Source: Fidelibacterota bacterium (GTDB lineage: Bacteria; Pseudomonadota; Alphaproteobacteria; Rhodospirillales; Rhodospirillaceae). Taken from it: a stretch of DNA of 34,417 nucleotides. The notes under the pieces were generated by a model. It ran no database searches. It worked only from the letters and a program-made list of their open reading frames with translations, and was not told the DNA's origin. Positions 15,061 to 23,505 of the stretch are shown here, piece by piece. The stretch covers positions 1-34,417 of the forward strand of contig CANISR010000016.1 in NCBI GenBank assembly GCA_947470105.1, in the 5' to 3' direction. How positions within the stretch are numbered: the stretch's first letter is position 1; each line of letters begins with the position of its first letter. The translations under genes and the position numbers were made by a program.

Positions 15061-15213
15061 GGCTGGGCCTTTCGAGCTTCTGCGAAGAGCCGTATTTATG
15101 CTGCGATTTCGGCGCAGTTTAGCTAAAACCACCCTTGAGGCAATGAGGGCGGGCCGGGCGTCGCCACTCTGGCTAAATTTCGAAGCGACACATCTCGCCC
15201 CCTTTAGGAAATC

Positions 15214-15423
15214 ATGATGGCTAAGAAAGCTGACGTTCTGACCGCCGCAGCGCTTCTTGTTAAAGAACACGGCGAGGATGCCTGGCTGGAGGCAAGCTCC
15301 AAGGCCACCGATCACAAAGCGGCCGGTGACATGGCCGCCAGTCAATTCTGGGCCCATGTGGCGGATGCCATTGCCGCCATGTCCGGGGAAGCCGAAGTAA
15401 GTCCCACGGCTTACAAACACTAA
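15214..15423 (+). CDS. Small helical protein (DUF6961-like)
   Basis: A 69-residue protein with a TAGGAA ribosome site before two consecutive ATGs. [20 protein letters not shown], then [17 protein letters not shown] and [10 protein letters not shown] is a three-helix pattern seen in small alphaproteobacterial proteins of the DUF6961 type, which have no known role. No signal peptide or cysteine is present. It is followed after eight bases by the DUF2200 gene, so both are probably one transcript, divergent from the 2OG oxygenase. Confidence 0.65.
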   Translation: MMAKKADVLTAAALLVKEHGEDAWLEASSKATDHKAAGDMAASQFWAHVADAIAAMSGEAEVSPTAYKH

Positions 15424-15431
15424 TAGGCGCA

Positions 15432-15791
15432 ATGACCAAACACCGGATCTATACGACCAGCTTTGCGAGTGTTTACCCGCTCTACGTCGCCAAGGCGGAG
15501 AGAAAGGGGCGCGAAAAAGCCGAGGTCGATGAGATCATCCGCTGGCTGACCGGGTACAGCCAGGCAAGGCTGGACGCGCAGCTCAAAAAGAAGGCCAACT
15601 TCGAGACCTTCTTTGCCGAGGCTCCAAAAATGAATCCTGCACGGGCTTTGATCAAAGGCCTGGTGTGCGGCGTGCGCGTGGAGAACGTCGAAGAGCCGCT
15701 CATGCGCGAGATCCGCTATCTGGACAAGCTGGTTGATGAGCTGGCGAAGGGCAAAGCAATGGAGAAGGTTCTGCGAAAAGAAGGCGCGTGA
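15432..15791 (+). CDS. DUF2200 family protein
   Basis: A 119-residue protein that matches DUF2200 over its full length: [20 protein letters not shown], then [56 protein letters not shown] and [18 protein letters not shown]. The family is widespread, cytosolic and uncharacterised; the consistent length suggests a conserved single-domain helical fold. It begins eight bases after the small helical-protein gene. Confidence 0.9.
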   Translation: MTKHRIYTTSFASVYPLYVAKAERKGREKAEVDEIIRWLTGYSQARLDAQLKKKANFETFFAEAPKMNPARALIKGLVCGVRVENVEEPLMREIRYLDKLVDELAKGKAMEKVLRKEGA

Positions 15792-15794
15792 GGA

Positions 15795-15869
15795 ATGGAT
15801 AGCGCGCTGCTTGAATTCGAGTTCCTTGCACTGGTGATTTTCTCGTTCGTCTGCGGGCGTGGTGAGTAA
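15795..15869 (+). CDS. Possible 24-residue membrane micropeptide
   Basis: ATG 15795 follows the DUF2200 stop by three bases and opens a 24-codon frame with one hydrophobic stretch (LLEFEFLALVIFSFVC) ending in TAA. A GAGG-like sequence overlaps the upstream stop but is very close to the ATG. Nothing beyond the hydrophobic pattern and position supports it; it could be chance. The remaining 185 bases to the next gene hold no recognisable feature apart from its promoter region. Confidence 0.2.
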   Translation: MDSALLEFEFLALVIFSFVCGRGE

Positions 15870-16054
15870 ATCCGCACTGATTTTCCAGCACGCCCCGCCG
15901 GCCGCTTCGCAGATGCGAGACACCCTTTGCCTGCCTGCCCTGCTGGCCTCGTGCTAAGCTTTATCCGGATCTTTGATGTTTGAACGACACCGGGCGCGGG
16001 ATTGACCGGCGGCCGGCGGATTTTTGTAAAAACGCGAAGAAGGGGAGGAATGCT

Positions 16055-17035
16055 ATGGGAACCCGATTTGCCCGCATGTTCGCGACGTTCGCGGGGTTGT
16101 GCCTGGCCAGCACGTCCGTACAGGCCGCAGCCGACAGCGTTGACGAACATTTGCGAGCCGCCAAAACCGCCGCTGGGTTGGATTTCGCCGGCGTGCTGGT
16201 GTCCACCTGCGTGGCGCCCGACAACACGGGGGGCGGCGGTGGTGGCCCCCGGGTAATTCCGGACCGCGCGACGTGGCATGCCGAGCCCGCGAAGATTTAC
16301 GACAATCTCTACTTTATCGGCACGAAGGTGCACTCGGCCTGGGCGCTGAAGACCAGCGAAGGCATCATCATCATCGATACGCTGTTCAATTACGCCATCG
16401 AGGACGAGATCATCGGCGGGCTGAAGAAGCTGGGCCTCGATCCGGCGACTATAAAGTACGTGCTGATCTCGCACGGCCACGGCGACCATGATGAAGGTGC
16501 GGCCCTCCTGCAGCAGCGCTATGGCGCCAAGGTCGTCATGGGCGCGGCCGACTGGGACGGTATCGAAAAAATGGCCGACAAGCCGGGCGGCAAGCCCAAG
16601 CGCGACATCGTCGCCACCGACGGCCAGAAGATCACCCTGGGCGACACCACGGTCACCCTGGTGAGCACGCCGGGCCACACCCCGGGCACCACGTCGTTCC
16701 TGTTCACGGTGAAGGATAACGGCAAGCCGGTGACCGTGGCCTATTCGGGCGGCACCGCCCTCCAGATCATCTACAAAGACGTGAGCAAGCTGAACATTTA
16801 CGCGGACACGCAGGCCAAGTTCGGGCGCATGGCGGCGGAGGCCGGCGCCACTGTGCTCATGACCAACCATAGTGTGTTCGACAATGCCGCCACCCGGGCG
16901 CAGCTCATGGCCGTGCGCAAAGCCGGTGATCCACATCCCTACGACATCGGCGCCGGCGGCGTGGCGCGCTATCTGACCGTCATGTCCGAATGCGCCAAGG
17001 CGCAGATCGCACGGCTGCGCACGCCGGGGTCTTGA
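16055..17035 (+). CDS. Exported metallo-beta-lactamase-fold hydrolase (subclass B3-like)
   Basis: A 326-residue protein with a signal peptide (ATFAGLCLASTSVQAAA) from ATG 16055, supported by GGGGAGGA six bases upstream. The zinc motif HGHGDHD (H140, H142, D144, H145) is complete, and STPGHTPGTTSF supplies the next His and MTNHSVFDN probably the last. SAWALKTSEGIIIIDTLFNYAIEDEIIGG and KLGLDPATIKYVLISH are close to subclass B3 enzymes. The fold also serves many non-antibiotic hydrolases, so resistance cannot be inferred. A glycine run (GGGGGGP) near residues 59-65 is unusual. It converges on the amidohydrolase across a hairpin. Confidence 0.88.
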   Translation: MGTRFARMFATFAGLCLASTSVQAAADSVDEHLRAAKTAAGLDFAGVLVSTCVAPDNTGGGGGGPRVIPDRATWHAEPAKIYDNLYFIGTKVHSAWALKTSEGIIIIDTLFNYAIEDEIIGGLKKLGLDPATIKYVLISHGHGDHDEGAALLQQRYGAKVVMGAADWDGIEKMADKPGGKPKRDIVATDGQKITLGDTTVTLVSTPGHTPGTTSFLFTVKDNGKPVTVAYSGGTALQIIYKDVSKLNIYADTQAKFGRMAAEAGATVLMTNHSVFDNAATRAQLMAVRKAGDPHPYDIGAGGVARYLTVMSECAKAQIARLRTPGS

Positions 17036-17044
17036 TCAGTGTTG

Positions 17045-17077
17045 GGCGGCAAAGGCCTATGAACAGGCCTTGCCGCC
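17045..17077. terminator. Bidirectional terminator-like hairpin
   Basis: GGCGGCAAAGGCCT (17045-17058) and AGGCCTTGCCGCC (17065-17077) pair as a long GC-rich stem with one bulged A and a six-base loop. It sits exactly between two convergent stop codons (MBL protein and amidohydrolase). A short T-rich tail (TCTTCG) follows on the plus strand. Confidence 0.65.
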
Positions 17078-17086
17078 TCTTCGCTG

Positions 17087-18316
17087 CTAGTTCGCCTGCG
17101 CGGCAAGGCCCGCGTCGTAGCGGTAGACCTTACCGCCCTTCATTACAAAGCTGACGCGGCGCAGCGCGGTGATGTCGGCGAGTGCGTCGCCGTCCACCGC
17201 AATAATGTCGGCTTGCATGCCGGGCTTGATGGCGCCGATGCTTTTGTCGAGCTCGATAGCCTTGGCGTTGCGCGAGGTGGCCGAGACAATGCCTTCCATG
17301 GCGGGCCATCCGTTCTGGACGCGGAAAATGATCTCTTCCGCATTATGGCCTTCGGCTCCCGCGACCGCGTCTGACCCGGAAATGATCACCAGTTTCGGCG
17401 TGGTAGAGAACATGGTTTTCCACCGCTTCCCCTGGTCCTTCACGAAGGCCTTCATATTGACGAAGGCCTCAGGCGTGTAGTTACCGATGCCGGTGTAGTT
17501 CTTCTCATGCGCGATATAATTCTGGGTCACGACGCCCACGGTGGGCTCGAACAGGACGCCCGCGTTGGCCATGAGGGTGAATGTCGGCGGCGTGGCCAGT
17601 GAGCCATGCACGACGGTCGTGCATTTCCCTGCCACCACGCGCTGGATCGAATCATCGCCGTGCGCATGCACCCAGACCCGCAGGCCCTGCTTGCGCGCTT
17701 CATCGCAGACCGCCGCCACCACTTCGGCGCTGAGGGTCGCGCCCCCGCCGTCGCGGGAGCTTTTGGAGGCGAACATCTTGATGAGGTCCACGTTCTCGGC
17801 CTTGCGAGCCCGCACGAAAGCGCGCGCTTCATCGGGCGTCGCCGTCTGGCTGGTGAACGCGGTGCCCGAGGTCAGAAGGCGCGGGCCGATGAGATCGCCG
17901 TTGGCTAGGGCCGGGCGGATAATAAGATCGTCGGCCGAACCCAGGCTCTGGACGGTCGTATAGCCGCCCATGAGCGTCTTTTTGAGGTTCTCCGCCCACT
18001 TGATGGCCTGTTTCTCGCGCGGATAGCCCGTTGAGTCGGCGCGGCCCTCATCATTGAAATGCCCGACGACGTGGACGTGGGTGTCGATCAACCCGGGAAG
18101 GACAGTGGCCTTGGCGAAGTTAAAGGCCCACGGTCCCTTGGCGCCCTGTTCAACGGAGGCGATTTTGTCGCCCTGCACGGTGACGGTCGCGTCCTTCATG
18201 GAGGCGCCGGTTCCGTCGATGAGCAAGCCGGCGTGGATGCGAACCGGCGCATCTGCGGCGGATGCTGGTGCCCCCGCACAGGCAAGGACTGCGGCAATAG
18301 CGAGCGCGATTCTCAT
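17087..18316 (-). CDS. Exported metal-dependent amidohydrolase
   Basis: A 409-residue protein from ATG 18316 (GGGGG site upstream), with a signal peptide ending at ASAADAP. The amidohydrolase TIM barrel carries HVH (GLIDTHVHVVGH), a candidate carboxylated Lys (DLIKMFASKSSR), His in VWVHAHGDD and VVHGSLA, and the Asp in IISGSDAVAG. The C-terminal part (KSIGAIKPGMQADIIAVDGD) closes the small beta domain. Members of this group include imidazolonepropionase-like and peptidase-like enzymes; the substrate is not predictable. It is the last gene of the minus-strand run and lies 130 bases after the sugar dehydrogenase. Confidence 0.9.
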   Translation of the reverse strand: MRIALAIAAVLACAGAPASAADAPVRIHAGLLIDGTGASMKDATVTVQGDKIASVEQGAKGPWAFNFAKATVLPGLIDTHVHVVGHFNDEGRADSTGYPREKQAIKWAENLKKTLMGGYTTVQSLGSADDLIIRPALANGDLIGPRLLTSGTAFTSQTATPDEARAFVRARKAENVDLIKMFASKSSRDGGGATLSAEVVAAVCDEARKQGLRVWVHAHGDDSIQRVVAGKCTTVVHGSLATPPTFTLMANAGVLFEPTVGVVTQNYIAHEKNYTGIGNYTPEAFVNMKAFVKDQGKRWKTMFSTTPKLVIISGSDAVAGAEGHNAEEIIFRVQNGWPAMEGIVSATSRNAKAIELDKSIGAIKPGMQADIIAVDGDALADITALRRVSFVMKGGKVYRYDAGLAAQAN

Positions 18317-18446
18317 AGAAACCCCCGTTCCGACGGCACCAAAGCTTGGACAAGGATGGCGCAGATTCCGGACCCAAGCCATCTATTCCTTGAGCATATT
18401 CCGGCGAAGTGTGAGCGGTTCGCCGAGGAAAATGCGACCAAAACAA

Positions 18447-19907
18447 TTAGGCCGGCGCCAGGCGCAAAAAGAGCCCGCCGTCGGTCAGGAGGTAAATACA
18501 GCCGTCGGGACCGACGCCCACATCGCGGATACGATCGATTCCGCGCAGCACTTCTTCCTGGAGGACCTGCCGGTTGTCCTTCAGCACGATGCGATAAAGC
18601 GCGCGGTTCTTCAAAGACCCGACAAACATGTTGCCTTTCCAGCGCGGGAAAGTGTCCCCGGCATAGAACGCGACGGCCGAGACCGCCGGCGACGGCGCCC
18701 AGCTCACAACCGGCTGTTCGACGCCTTCCATCTCCGGAACCGCGACCCGCGGGATGGAATCGTAGCGATGCCCCCAGGTCACCACCGGCCAGCCGTAGTT
18801 GGCCCCCTTGCGGATGATGTTCATTTCATCCCCGCCGCGGGCGCCGTTCTCCGACTCCCAGAGCACGCCGTTGGCGTCGAAGGCCAGGCCCAACGATTGG
18901 CGGTGGCCGTAGCTCCAGACCTGCTTGAGTGCGCCTGGCACATTCACAAAGGGGTTGTCGGTGGGCGCACGGCCGTCGTCGTGCATGCGCAGGACCTTGC
19001 CGTTGGCGTCGGCGAGATCGAGGGAGGGTGCATCCTCCGGCGCGCCGAAGTAGATGTTTCCGGAAAAGCCCATGGTCAGGAAAAGATAGCCGTCGCGGCT
19101 GAACGCCATGCGCGCCGTGCTCGACTCTCCCGTGAGAGTCTCGAACAGGACCTGATGGCTTGACCACCGGTTGCCCTGGATCTTGCCGCGCACCACCCGC
19201 ATCCGTGTACTTGCGCCGGTGGCGTTGGCGGCGGCCGCGGGCTCGGCAATGGTGAGATACACCCAGCCGTTCCGGGCATAATCCGGATGCAACGCAATGT
19301 TCAGGATGCGCCGGCCGGTAGCGCCGTTCAGTGGCTTATCGATGGGGATGCCCTCGATCGCCTGCGGCAATAGTTTGCCCTTGTCGACGATGCGGAGCAC
19401 TCCGGCCGCCTCGGTGATCAGAGCGCGGCCGTCAGGCAGAAAAACAAACGCATAAGGCGCCGCGAGCTTCGCAACCGTCTCGACGCGGAAGTCCGCCGCC
19501 TCGGTGTGCATCACGCTGGCCGGCACCTGTTGGACGGACCGGTCGACGACGAGGGTCGCGACAAACGCAGCGCGGATGTAGGCCACCAGATCCTTCACCT
19601 GTGGCTCGGCAAGATCGAAGGCGGCCATCTTCGGCGGGAAGCCGCCACGGATGGCTTTGGCGATATCTGCATCGGTACGGCCGTGAATCCAATACTCGTC
19701 GCTCAGCGCTGGCCCTTCGGCGCCCATACCGCCCGCGCCGTGGCACCCGGCGCACTGCTCATTGAATATCTTCGCGCCCGGCAAGGCGGATGCGGGATTG
19801 GTGTGTTGGCTTACGGGCGCGCGCACGATGGTGCGTACCTGGGCCTGCGCTCCGGCAATGGACGTGAGCAGAACAGCGCCCGCCAATCCGACGATCCAAC
19901 GCTTCAT
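18447..19907 (-). CDS. Cytochrome c-PQQ-dependent sugar dehydrogenase fusion
   Basis: A 486-residue exported protein (signal ending AGAQAQ). A class I cytochrome c domain comes first: CAGCH (C52, C55, H56) binds haem and M94 (GFPPKMAAFD) is the probable axial ligand. A PQQ-dependent soluble glucose dehydrogenase-like beta-propeller (GSDH) follows: YAFVFLPDGRALITEAAG, RRILNIALHPDYARNGWVY, QVWSYGHRQSLGLAFDANG, LWESENGARGGDEMN and NYGWPVVTWGH match the family. Electrons would pass from the propeller to its own haem and on to the respiratory chain. The start ATG is two bases after the RidA stop, and its GGGGGAAG ribosome site lies within the ridA1 3' end, so translation is coupled. Confidence 0.9.
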   Translation of the reverse strand: MKRWIVGLAGAVLLTSIAGAQAQVRTIVRAPVSQHTNPASALPGAKIFNEQCAGCHGAGGMGAEGPALSDEYWIHGRTDADIAKAIRGGFPPKMAAFDLAEPQVKDLVAYIRAAFVATLVVDRSVQQVPASVMHTEAADFRVETVAKLAAPYAFVFLPDGRALITEAAGVLRIVDKGKLLPQAIEGIPIDKPLNGATGRRILNIALHPDYARNGWVYLTIAEPAAAANATGASTRMRVVRGKIQGNRWSSHQVLFETLTGESSTARMAFSRDGYLFLTMGFSGNIYFGAPEDAPSLDLADANGKVLRMHDDGRAPTDNPFVNVPGALKQVWSYGHRQSLGLAFDANGVLWESENGARGGDEMNIIRKGANYGWPVVTWGHRYDSIPRVAVPEMEGVEQPVVSWAPSPAVSAVAFYAGDTFPRWKGNMFVGSLKNRALYRIVLKDNRQVLQEEVLRGIDRIRDVGVGPDGCIYLLTDGGLFLRLAPA

Positions 19908-19909
19908 GG

Positions 19910-20416
19910 CTACTTCCCCCTGACGGCAGTGACATCCACCTCGATCATCATCCCCGGCCAAGCCAGCGCGGTGACGCCGACCAACGTTCCCGCCGGTTGC
20001 GGAAGCGAGCCTAAGACCTCGGCACGGCATTTCCCGACATCGGGCATGCTGCGCATGTCGGTCACATAGGTCGTGACCTTGACGATATCGGCGAGCGACG
20101 CGTTTTGCTTTTCGAGTGTCCGCTTGATCTTGTCCCAGGCGTATTTGCATTGGGCGTAGACATCGGCGGTATGAAGAATTTTTCCACCCACGGCGGCGGT
20201 TTCGTCTTCGGAGCCGACGCCGGCAAGGTAGATAAACCGCTGCGGATTGGTCACCGTGACAACCTCAGAGAACCGGCCCCTGGCCCATTCACTGTAGTTG
20301 AAGTTCTCCTTCTTAAATCCGCCGCCATTCCCTCCATCAGTGGACGCCGCCTGGGCAAAGGCGAATAACGCAAGACAACCTATGAGGCCAAGCGACGCCG
20401 TCCGCACAAATTTCAT
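19910..20416 (-). CDS. Exported RidA/YjgF/UK114-fold protein (ridA1)
   Basis: A 168-residue protein: signal peptide LIGCLALFAFAQAAS followed by a complete YjgF/RidA domain (NYSEWARGRFSEVVTV, RFIYLAGVGSEDE, YAQCKYAWDKIKRTLEKQNA, LADIVKVTTYVTDMR, TLVGVTALAWPGMMIEVDV). Classical RidA is a cytosolic enamine/imine deaminase. Here the segment where its catalytic Arg lies (normally PARSxVEV) reads PAGTLVGV, so deaminase activity is unlikely; Arg-lacking Rid subgroups of unknown role exist. It has an AGGAG ribosome site and is coupled to the PQQ dehydrogenase. A close paralogue lies at 23506-23991. Confidence 0.88.
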   Translation of the reverse strand: MKFVRTASLGLIGCLALFAFAQAASTDGGNGGGFKKENFNYSEWARGRFSEVVTVTNPQRFIYLAGVGSEDETAAVGGKILHTADVYAQCKYAWDKIKRTLEKQNASLADIVKVTTYVTDMRSMPDVGKCRAEVLGSLPQPAGTLVGVTALAWPGMMIEVDVTAVRGK

Positions 20417-20479
20417 CCCGCACTCCTGTTCCTACTCATAGGTTGGCCGAACGCGCCTGCTGCGCGACGCCGGAATAAT

Positions 20480-21289
20480 TCACCACGCAAGCGTCTTGCC
20501 GTCGTAGCCGATGACCTGGTCGCTGTTTTCCAACGTGCGTTCCCCAATGATCTTAATCATGCCGGCGACGACTTCATCCGGCGTACGCGCGGTGGCCGGC
20601 GATTTGCCGCCGTAGGCGGAGCGCAGCAGGTCCGTGTCGGCGCCACCTGGATGGACGATGGCAACAATCACACCGCGCTCGCGCACTTCGGCCGCCAGGG
20701 TCTTCATGGCCATGTTCAGCGCGGTTTTGGAGGTCGAATAGTAATACGTATGATCACGACGCACCTGCTTGCGCAGGGTCTGCCCCAGGGCCGCGGTGAG
20801 GCTGGTGATGGCGACGATCTTCTTCTGTCCGCTGGCAGCGACGTTCTCGATGAACGCCTGACTCACGAGCAGTGGGCCCAGCACATTGGTGTTCATGACC
20901 CGCTGAAACAGCTTCGCATCGAACGCCCCGAGAGTGGCGCCGCCGGTGAAATCACCGATCCCGGCATTGTTTAGGAGCACGTCGATGGGCTTGCCTTTGT
21001 ATTTGGCGGCAAGCGTCTTGATTTCGGTCTCGTTTGTGACATCGAGCCGCTCGGGCACGACGGTGGGGTGTTTCGCAGCCAAGGCCTTGAGTTCATCCGC
21101 CTCCTCCGGATTGCGCGCGGTGGCAATGACTGTCCAGCCTTTTTCCGCATAGGCCTTTGCGAAGGCCAGGCCGATGCCACGGTTGGAGCCGGTGATCAGG
21201 ACGGTCTCGGCGCGCGCGGTGACGGCGGCGCTCACCATGACGACCGCCATGACAAGGATGCCGATCAGTCTTTGGGTTGAAGTCGTCAT
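20480..21289 (-). CDS. SDR family oxidoreductase with N-terminal signal
   Basis: A 269-residue protein from ATG 21289 (TGGGGGCT upstream). The first 27 residues are a signal/anchor (LIGILVMAVVMVSAAVTARA) directly before a classical SDR fold: TGSNRGIGLAF (cofactor), LNNAGIGDF, AITSLTAALG (Ser), YYSTSKTALN (Tyr-x-x-x-Lys) and HPGGADTDLLR. All catalytic residues are present. Export of an NAD(P)-dependent enzyme is odd because the cofactor is cytosolic; the sequence may be an uncleaved anchor with the enzyme inside, or a cleaved protein with bound cofactor. It follows DUF1801 by 30 bases and precedes ridA1 by 63. Confidence 0.87.
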   Translation of the reverse strand: MTTSTQRLIGILVMAVVMVSAAVTARAETVLITGSNRGIGLAFAKAYAEKGWTVIATARNPEEADELKALAAKHPTVVPERLDVTNETEIKTLAAKYKGKPIDVLLNNAGIGDFTGGATLGAFDAKLFQRVMNTNVLGPLLVSQAFIENVAASGQKKIVAITSLTAALGQTLRKQVRRDHTYYYSTSKTALNMAMKTLAAEVRERGVIVAIVHPGGADTDLLRSAYGGKSPATARTPDEVVAGMIKIIGERTLENSDQVIGYDGKTLAW

Positions 21290-21319
21290 CAGAGCCCCCA
21301 ATTCAGCGAAGGTGAGACC

Positions 21320-21733
21320 TTACGCCCGCCCGCGCCCCTCATCAACGAGGCGCCGCGTGGTGTCCGCGTAGGCGGTGTCGATGAGGCCGACAAGGGCCGT
21401 CATGTCGAAGGCCTGCCCGGGCTTCAGCTTTACGTGCCGCATGCGTTTTCCCGTACCTTCCAGCAGGCCGGCAGGATCGTGCAGCGATGCCCCCTGAAAG
21501 AAGCCGATGCTGACGTGGGCTTTGTGGATTCCGACGTAGGCGAACGGCGCATCATCCACACAGGCTGTGGCCATGCCGTCGTGCATGAGTTCGCGGACAT
21601 CGCCGCCGCAGGCCCGCATACGGGCGAACCACGGCTGCGCCAGGCCCCTCAGCTCCGGGGCTTGCTCGGTGAACCAGATGTCGATGCGGGGGCTTCGCCT
21701 GACCGCGCCGTCGAATCGCAGGATTTTTTCCAT
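21320..21733 (-). CDS. DUF1801 domain protein
   Basis: A 137-residue cytosolic protein with the DUF1801 (YdhG-like) pattern: RIDIWFTEQAPELRGLAQPW, DVRELMHDGMATACVDDAPFAYVGIHKAHVSIGFF, and GTGKRMRHVKLKPGQ. The fold is frataxin-like by family knowledge, and the function is unknown. The GTGKRMRHVK segment near the C terminus is the strongest family marker. No export signal, unlike its neighbours. It lies in the same minus-strand run, 48 bases after the receiver-EAL gene. Confidence 0.8.
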   Translation of the reverse strand: MEKILRFDGAVRRSPRIDIWFTEQAPELRGLAQPWFARMRACGGDVRELMHDGMATACVDDAPFAYVGIHKAHVSIGFFQGASLHDPAGLLEGTGKRMRHVKLKPGQAFDMTALVGLIDTAYADTTRRLVDEGRGRA

Positions 21734-21781
21734 CGCCGCTTGCCCTCAGGCCGGTCGCGCGTATCGCCCGGCTTACGGAAA

Positions 21782-23383
21782 TCAGCCCACCTTTGCTGCG
21801 GGCATGTCGTCTATGAGGAAACCTTGGAAATTCTTGATTCCGAAGTCCCGGCCGATTTCGAGCGCCGCCGGGTCGTCGACCCGGCTCATGACCATGGCAA
21901 TGCCGCGATCGAGGGTCTTCTGGACAAAATCGCGATGCGCGTTCGAGGAGCTTTTCAGGTCGCCCTTCCAATGTAACTTCGCCATGTTCGGCTTGACCTG
22001 GCTGAGGTCGAGAAGGTCGACCGTATCGGGGAAGATCTGATCCACCGCGATCCGTCCGCCGCGGGAGAAAATCAGATCGCGGGCTTTCTTGAATTCTTCA
22101 AAATGGGACGCGATCATCGGCTGCGGAATCTCGAACGTGAGGTTTTCCACCGACGCGGTCTTCAGCGCGGTCTCGAAGGTCTGGGTCAGAATCGAGTGGA
22201 CGTTGAGGTTGAGCGAGCATGGCAAGCCGTCTTGCGGGAGAAAAGCCAGCGATCGCAACATAAGCTGGTCAAGCATATGCGTCAGGTTTTGGAATGAGCG
22301 CTTCGATCCCCGCATTTCAACACCGGGAAAAAACGCGCCCCGCAAAAGCTCGATGCTGACGTAACATTCGCGCATGGTCGGCGCCAGGAACTCCGATTGT
22401 CCCTGCAGCAGAATGGATTGGTGGCGAACGAATTTCTCGACGAACTCCTTCGGCCCCATTTCCTTGAAGGCCGATGCGACGCCGCGGATGTCGTCATCGG
22501 TCAAGCCGCGGGAGCGCGGCCTCTCGGTTTTGGACGCGACACGACGGCGATCCGAAATCGCTGCCTCCTCGTCTTCTTCAAAGAGCGGCAGCGGCTCCGT
22601 GGCAGCGTCCGGTTTGTCATCGGCTTTCGCCTCGACCGTCGGGTCACCGCCGACCCAGTCCACGTGGATAGCCCGGTTCAGCATCTTGCCGACGGACTCG
22701 ACCGTCATCTTCAATAAAAAGCGCGAATAGGATTCCGGCGCAATGAACGCCGTTTCGCCGTTTTCGGCGGGATAAATCGCCGCGACACCGCCGCTCAACT
22801 GCTCACGCTGCACGGCCAGGGCGATCGATTGGATGGCTTGTTGCTGCTTTTCCGTCCGCAAACGGCCGAAGGAGGCGGGGAACGGCGCCACAATGAGATC
22901 GGCTTCGCCCGCGCGCATGTGGGCAATCTTGAAGTTGGGCAGCGCCTTAGCGAGCCCGCGCGGGTCGAGCGCCTTGAGGATCGAATTGCGGACGTTCTCC
23001 TTGCCCAGCCCGCCCAAGATGTAGCCGCTGACGTTGAGGTTGTCGGCAGCAGCGATGGCCGCAGCGTTCCGCGTGGGCATCAAAAGGATGACGCTCATGT
23101 GCTGAAGCGCCACCCCGCCCCACCGCCCGGCCCGGAGGTTCGCGAGGAAATCCACGGCGGAGATGGCGTCGGGCCGCTCCGCGCAGATCACGCAGTCCAC
23201 CGGTGTCTTGCGATCCTGCAGAACGCGCAGGGCAAGGATCGCCGACGGAGCCACATGGACAGCAGGTGAGCCCTCGGCAATCAAGAAGCGCCGCAAGCCT
23301 TCACCCACGGCCGCCTCCGAGTCGACGATCAGGAACCGCGTCCGTGCGATGACGGTCTTTTGGGGCTTTTCGTCTGCGGGCAT
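21782..23383 (-). CDS. Degenerate receiver plus degenerate EAL-domain protein
   Basis: A 533-residue cytosolic protein. Residues 13-135 resemble a response-regulator receiver (RFLIVDSEAAVGEGLRRFL at the start), but the phosphoacceptor position reads VICAERPD, with Ala in place of Asp. An acidic linker (PLPLFEEDEEAA) and helical region follow. The C-terminal 200 residues follow the EAL phosphodiesterase layout (SLNLNVHSIL, LTFEIPQPMI, GGRIAVDQIFPDTVDLLD, MVMSRVDDPAALEIGRDFG, FQGFLIDDM), but the EAL signature, the DD pair (DQ here) and the late Glu of AEGVE are missing. It is probably not a c-di-GMP phosphodiesterase and may be a sensor or scaffold. The start ATG 23383 has only a weak ribosome site. 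Confidence 0.78.
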   Translation of the reverse strand: MPADEKPQKTVIARTRFLIVDSEAAVGEGLRRFLIAEGSPAVHVAPSAILALRVLQDRKTPVDCVICAERPDAISAVDFLANLRAGRWGGVALQHMSVILLMPTRNAAAIAAADNLNVSGYILGGLGKENVRNSILKALDPRGLAKALPNFKIAHMRAGEADLIVAPFPASFGRLRTEKQQQAIQSIALAVQREQLSGGVAAIYPAENGETAFIAPESYSRFLLKMTVESVGKMLNRAIHVDWVGGDPTVEAKADDKPDAATEPLPLFEEDEEAAISDRRRVASKTERPRSRGLTDDDIRGVASAFKEMGPKEFVEKFVRHQSILLQGQSEFLAPTMRECYVSIELLRGAFFPGVEMRGSKRSFQNLTHMLDQLMLRSLAFLPQDGLPCSLNLNVHSILTQTFETALKTASVENLTFEIPQPMIASHFEEFKKARDLIFSRGGRIAVDQIFPDTVDLLDLSQVKPNMAKLHWKGDLKSSSNAHRDFVQKTLDRGIAMVMSRVDDPAALEIGRDFGIKNFQGFLIDDMPAAKVG

Positions 23384-23505
23384 GTGATCGGGGACGGGCT
23401 CGGCTGGAACGTTAAAATGAAGGCGGGCCTTGTGCGGCGTGGTCGCCCGATGAATGCGAATATACCGCTACCGCAGCGCAAAGACACAAGATGAAATGCG
23501 ATCGC

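Noticed and set aside
15716-16936. 406-codon minus-strand frame over the metallo-hydrolase
   Set aside because: Antisense to the MBL-fold gene with its complete zinc motif, signal peptide and ribosome site; composition is that of a shadow frame.
16055-17035. Antibiotic-resistance gene (beta-lactamase) reading of the metallo-hydrolase
   Set aside because: The B3-like zinc motif is shared by many hydrolases, and nothing in the context indicates resistance; only the fold is claimed.
18054-19163. Long plus-strand frame across the amidohydrolase and PQQ dehydrogenase
   Set aside because: It spans the ends of two strongly supported genes on the opposite strand and shows no domain or ribosome site.
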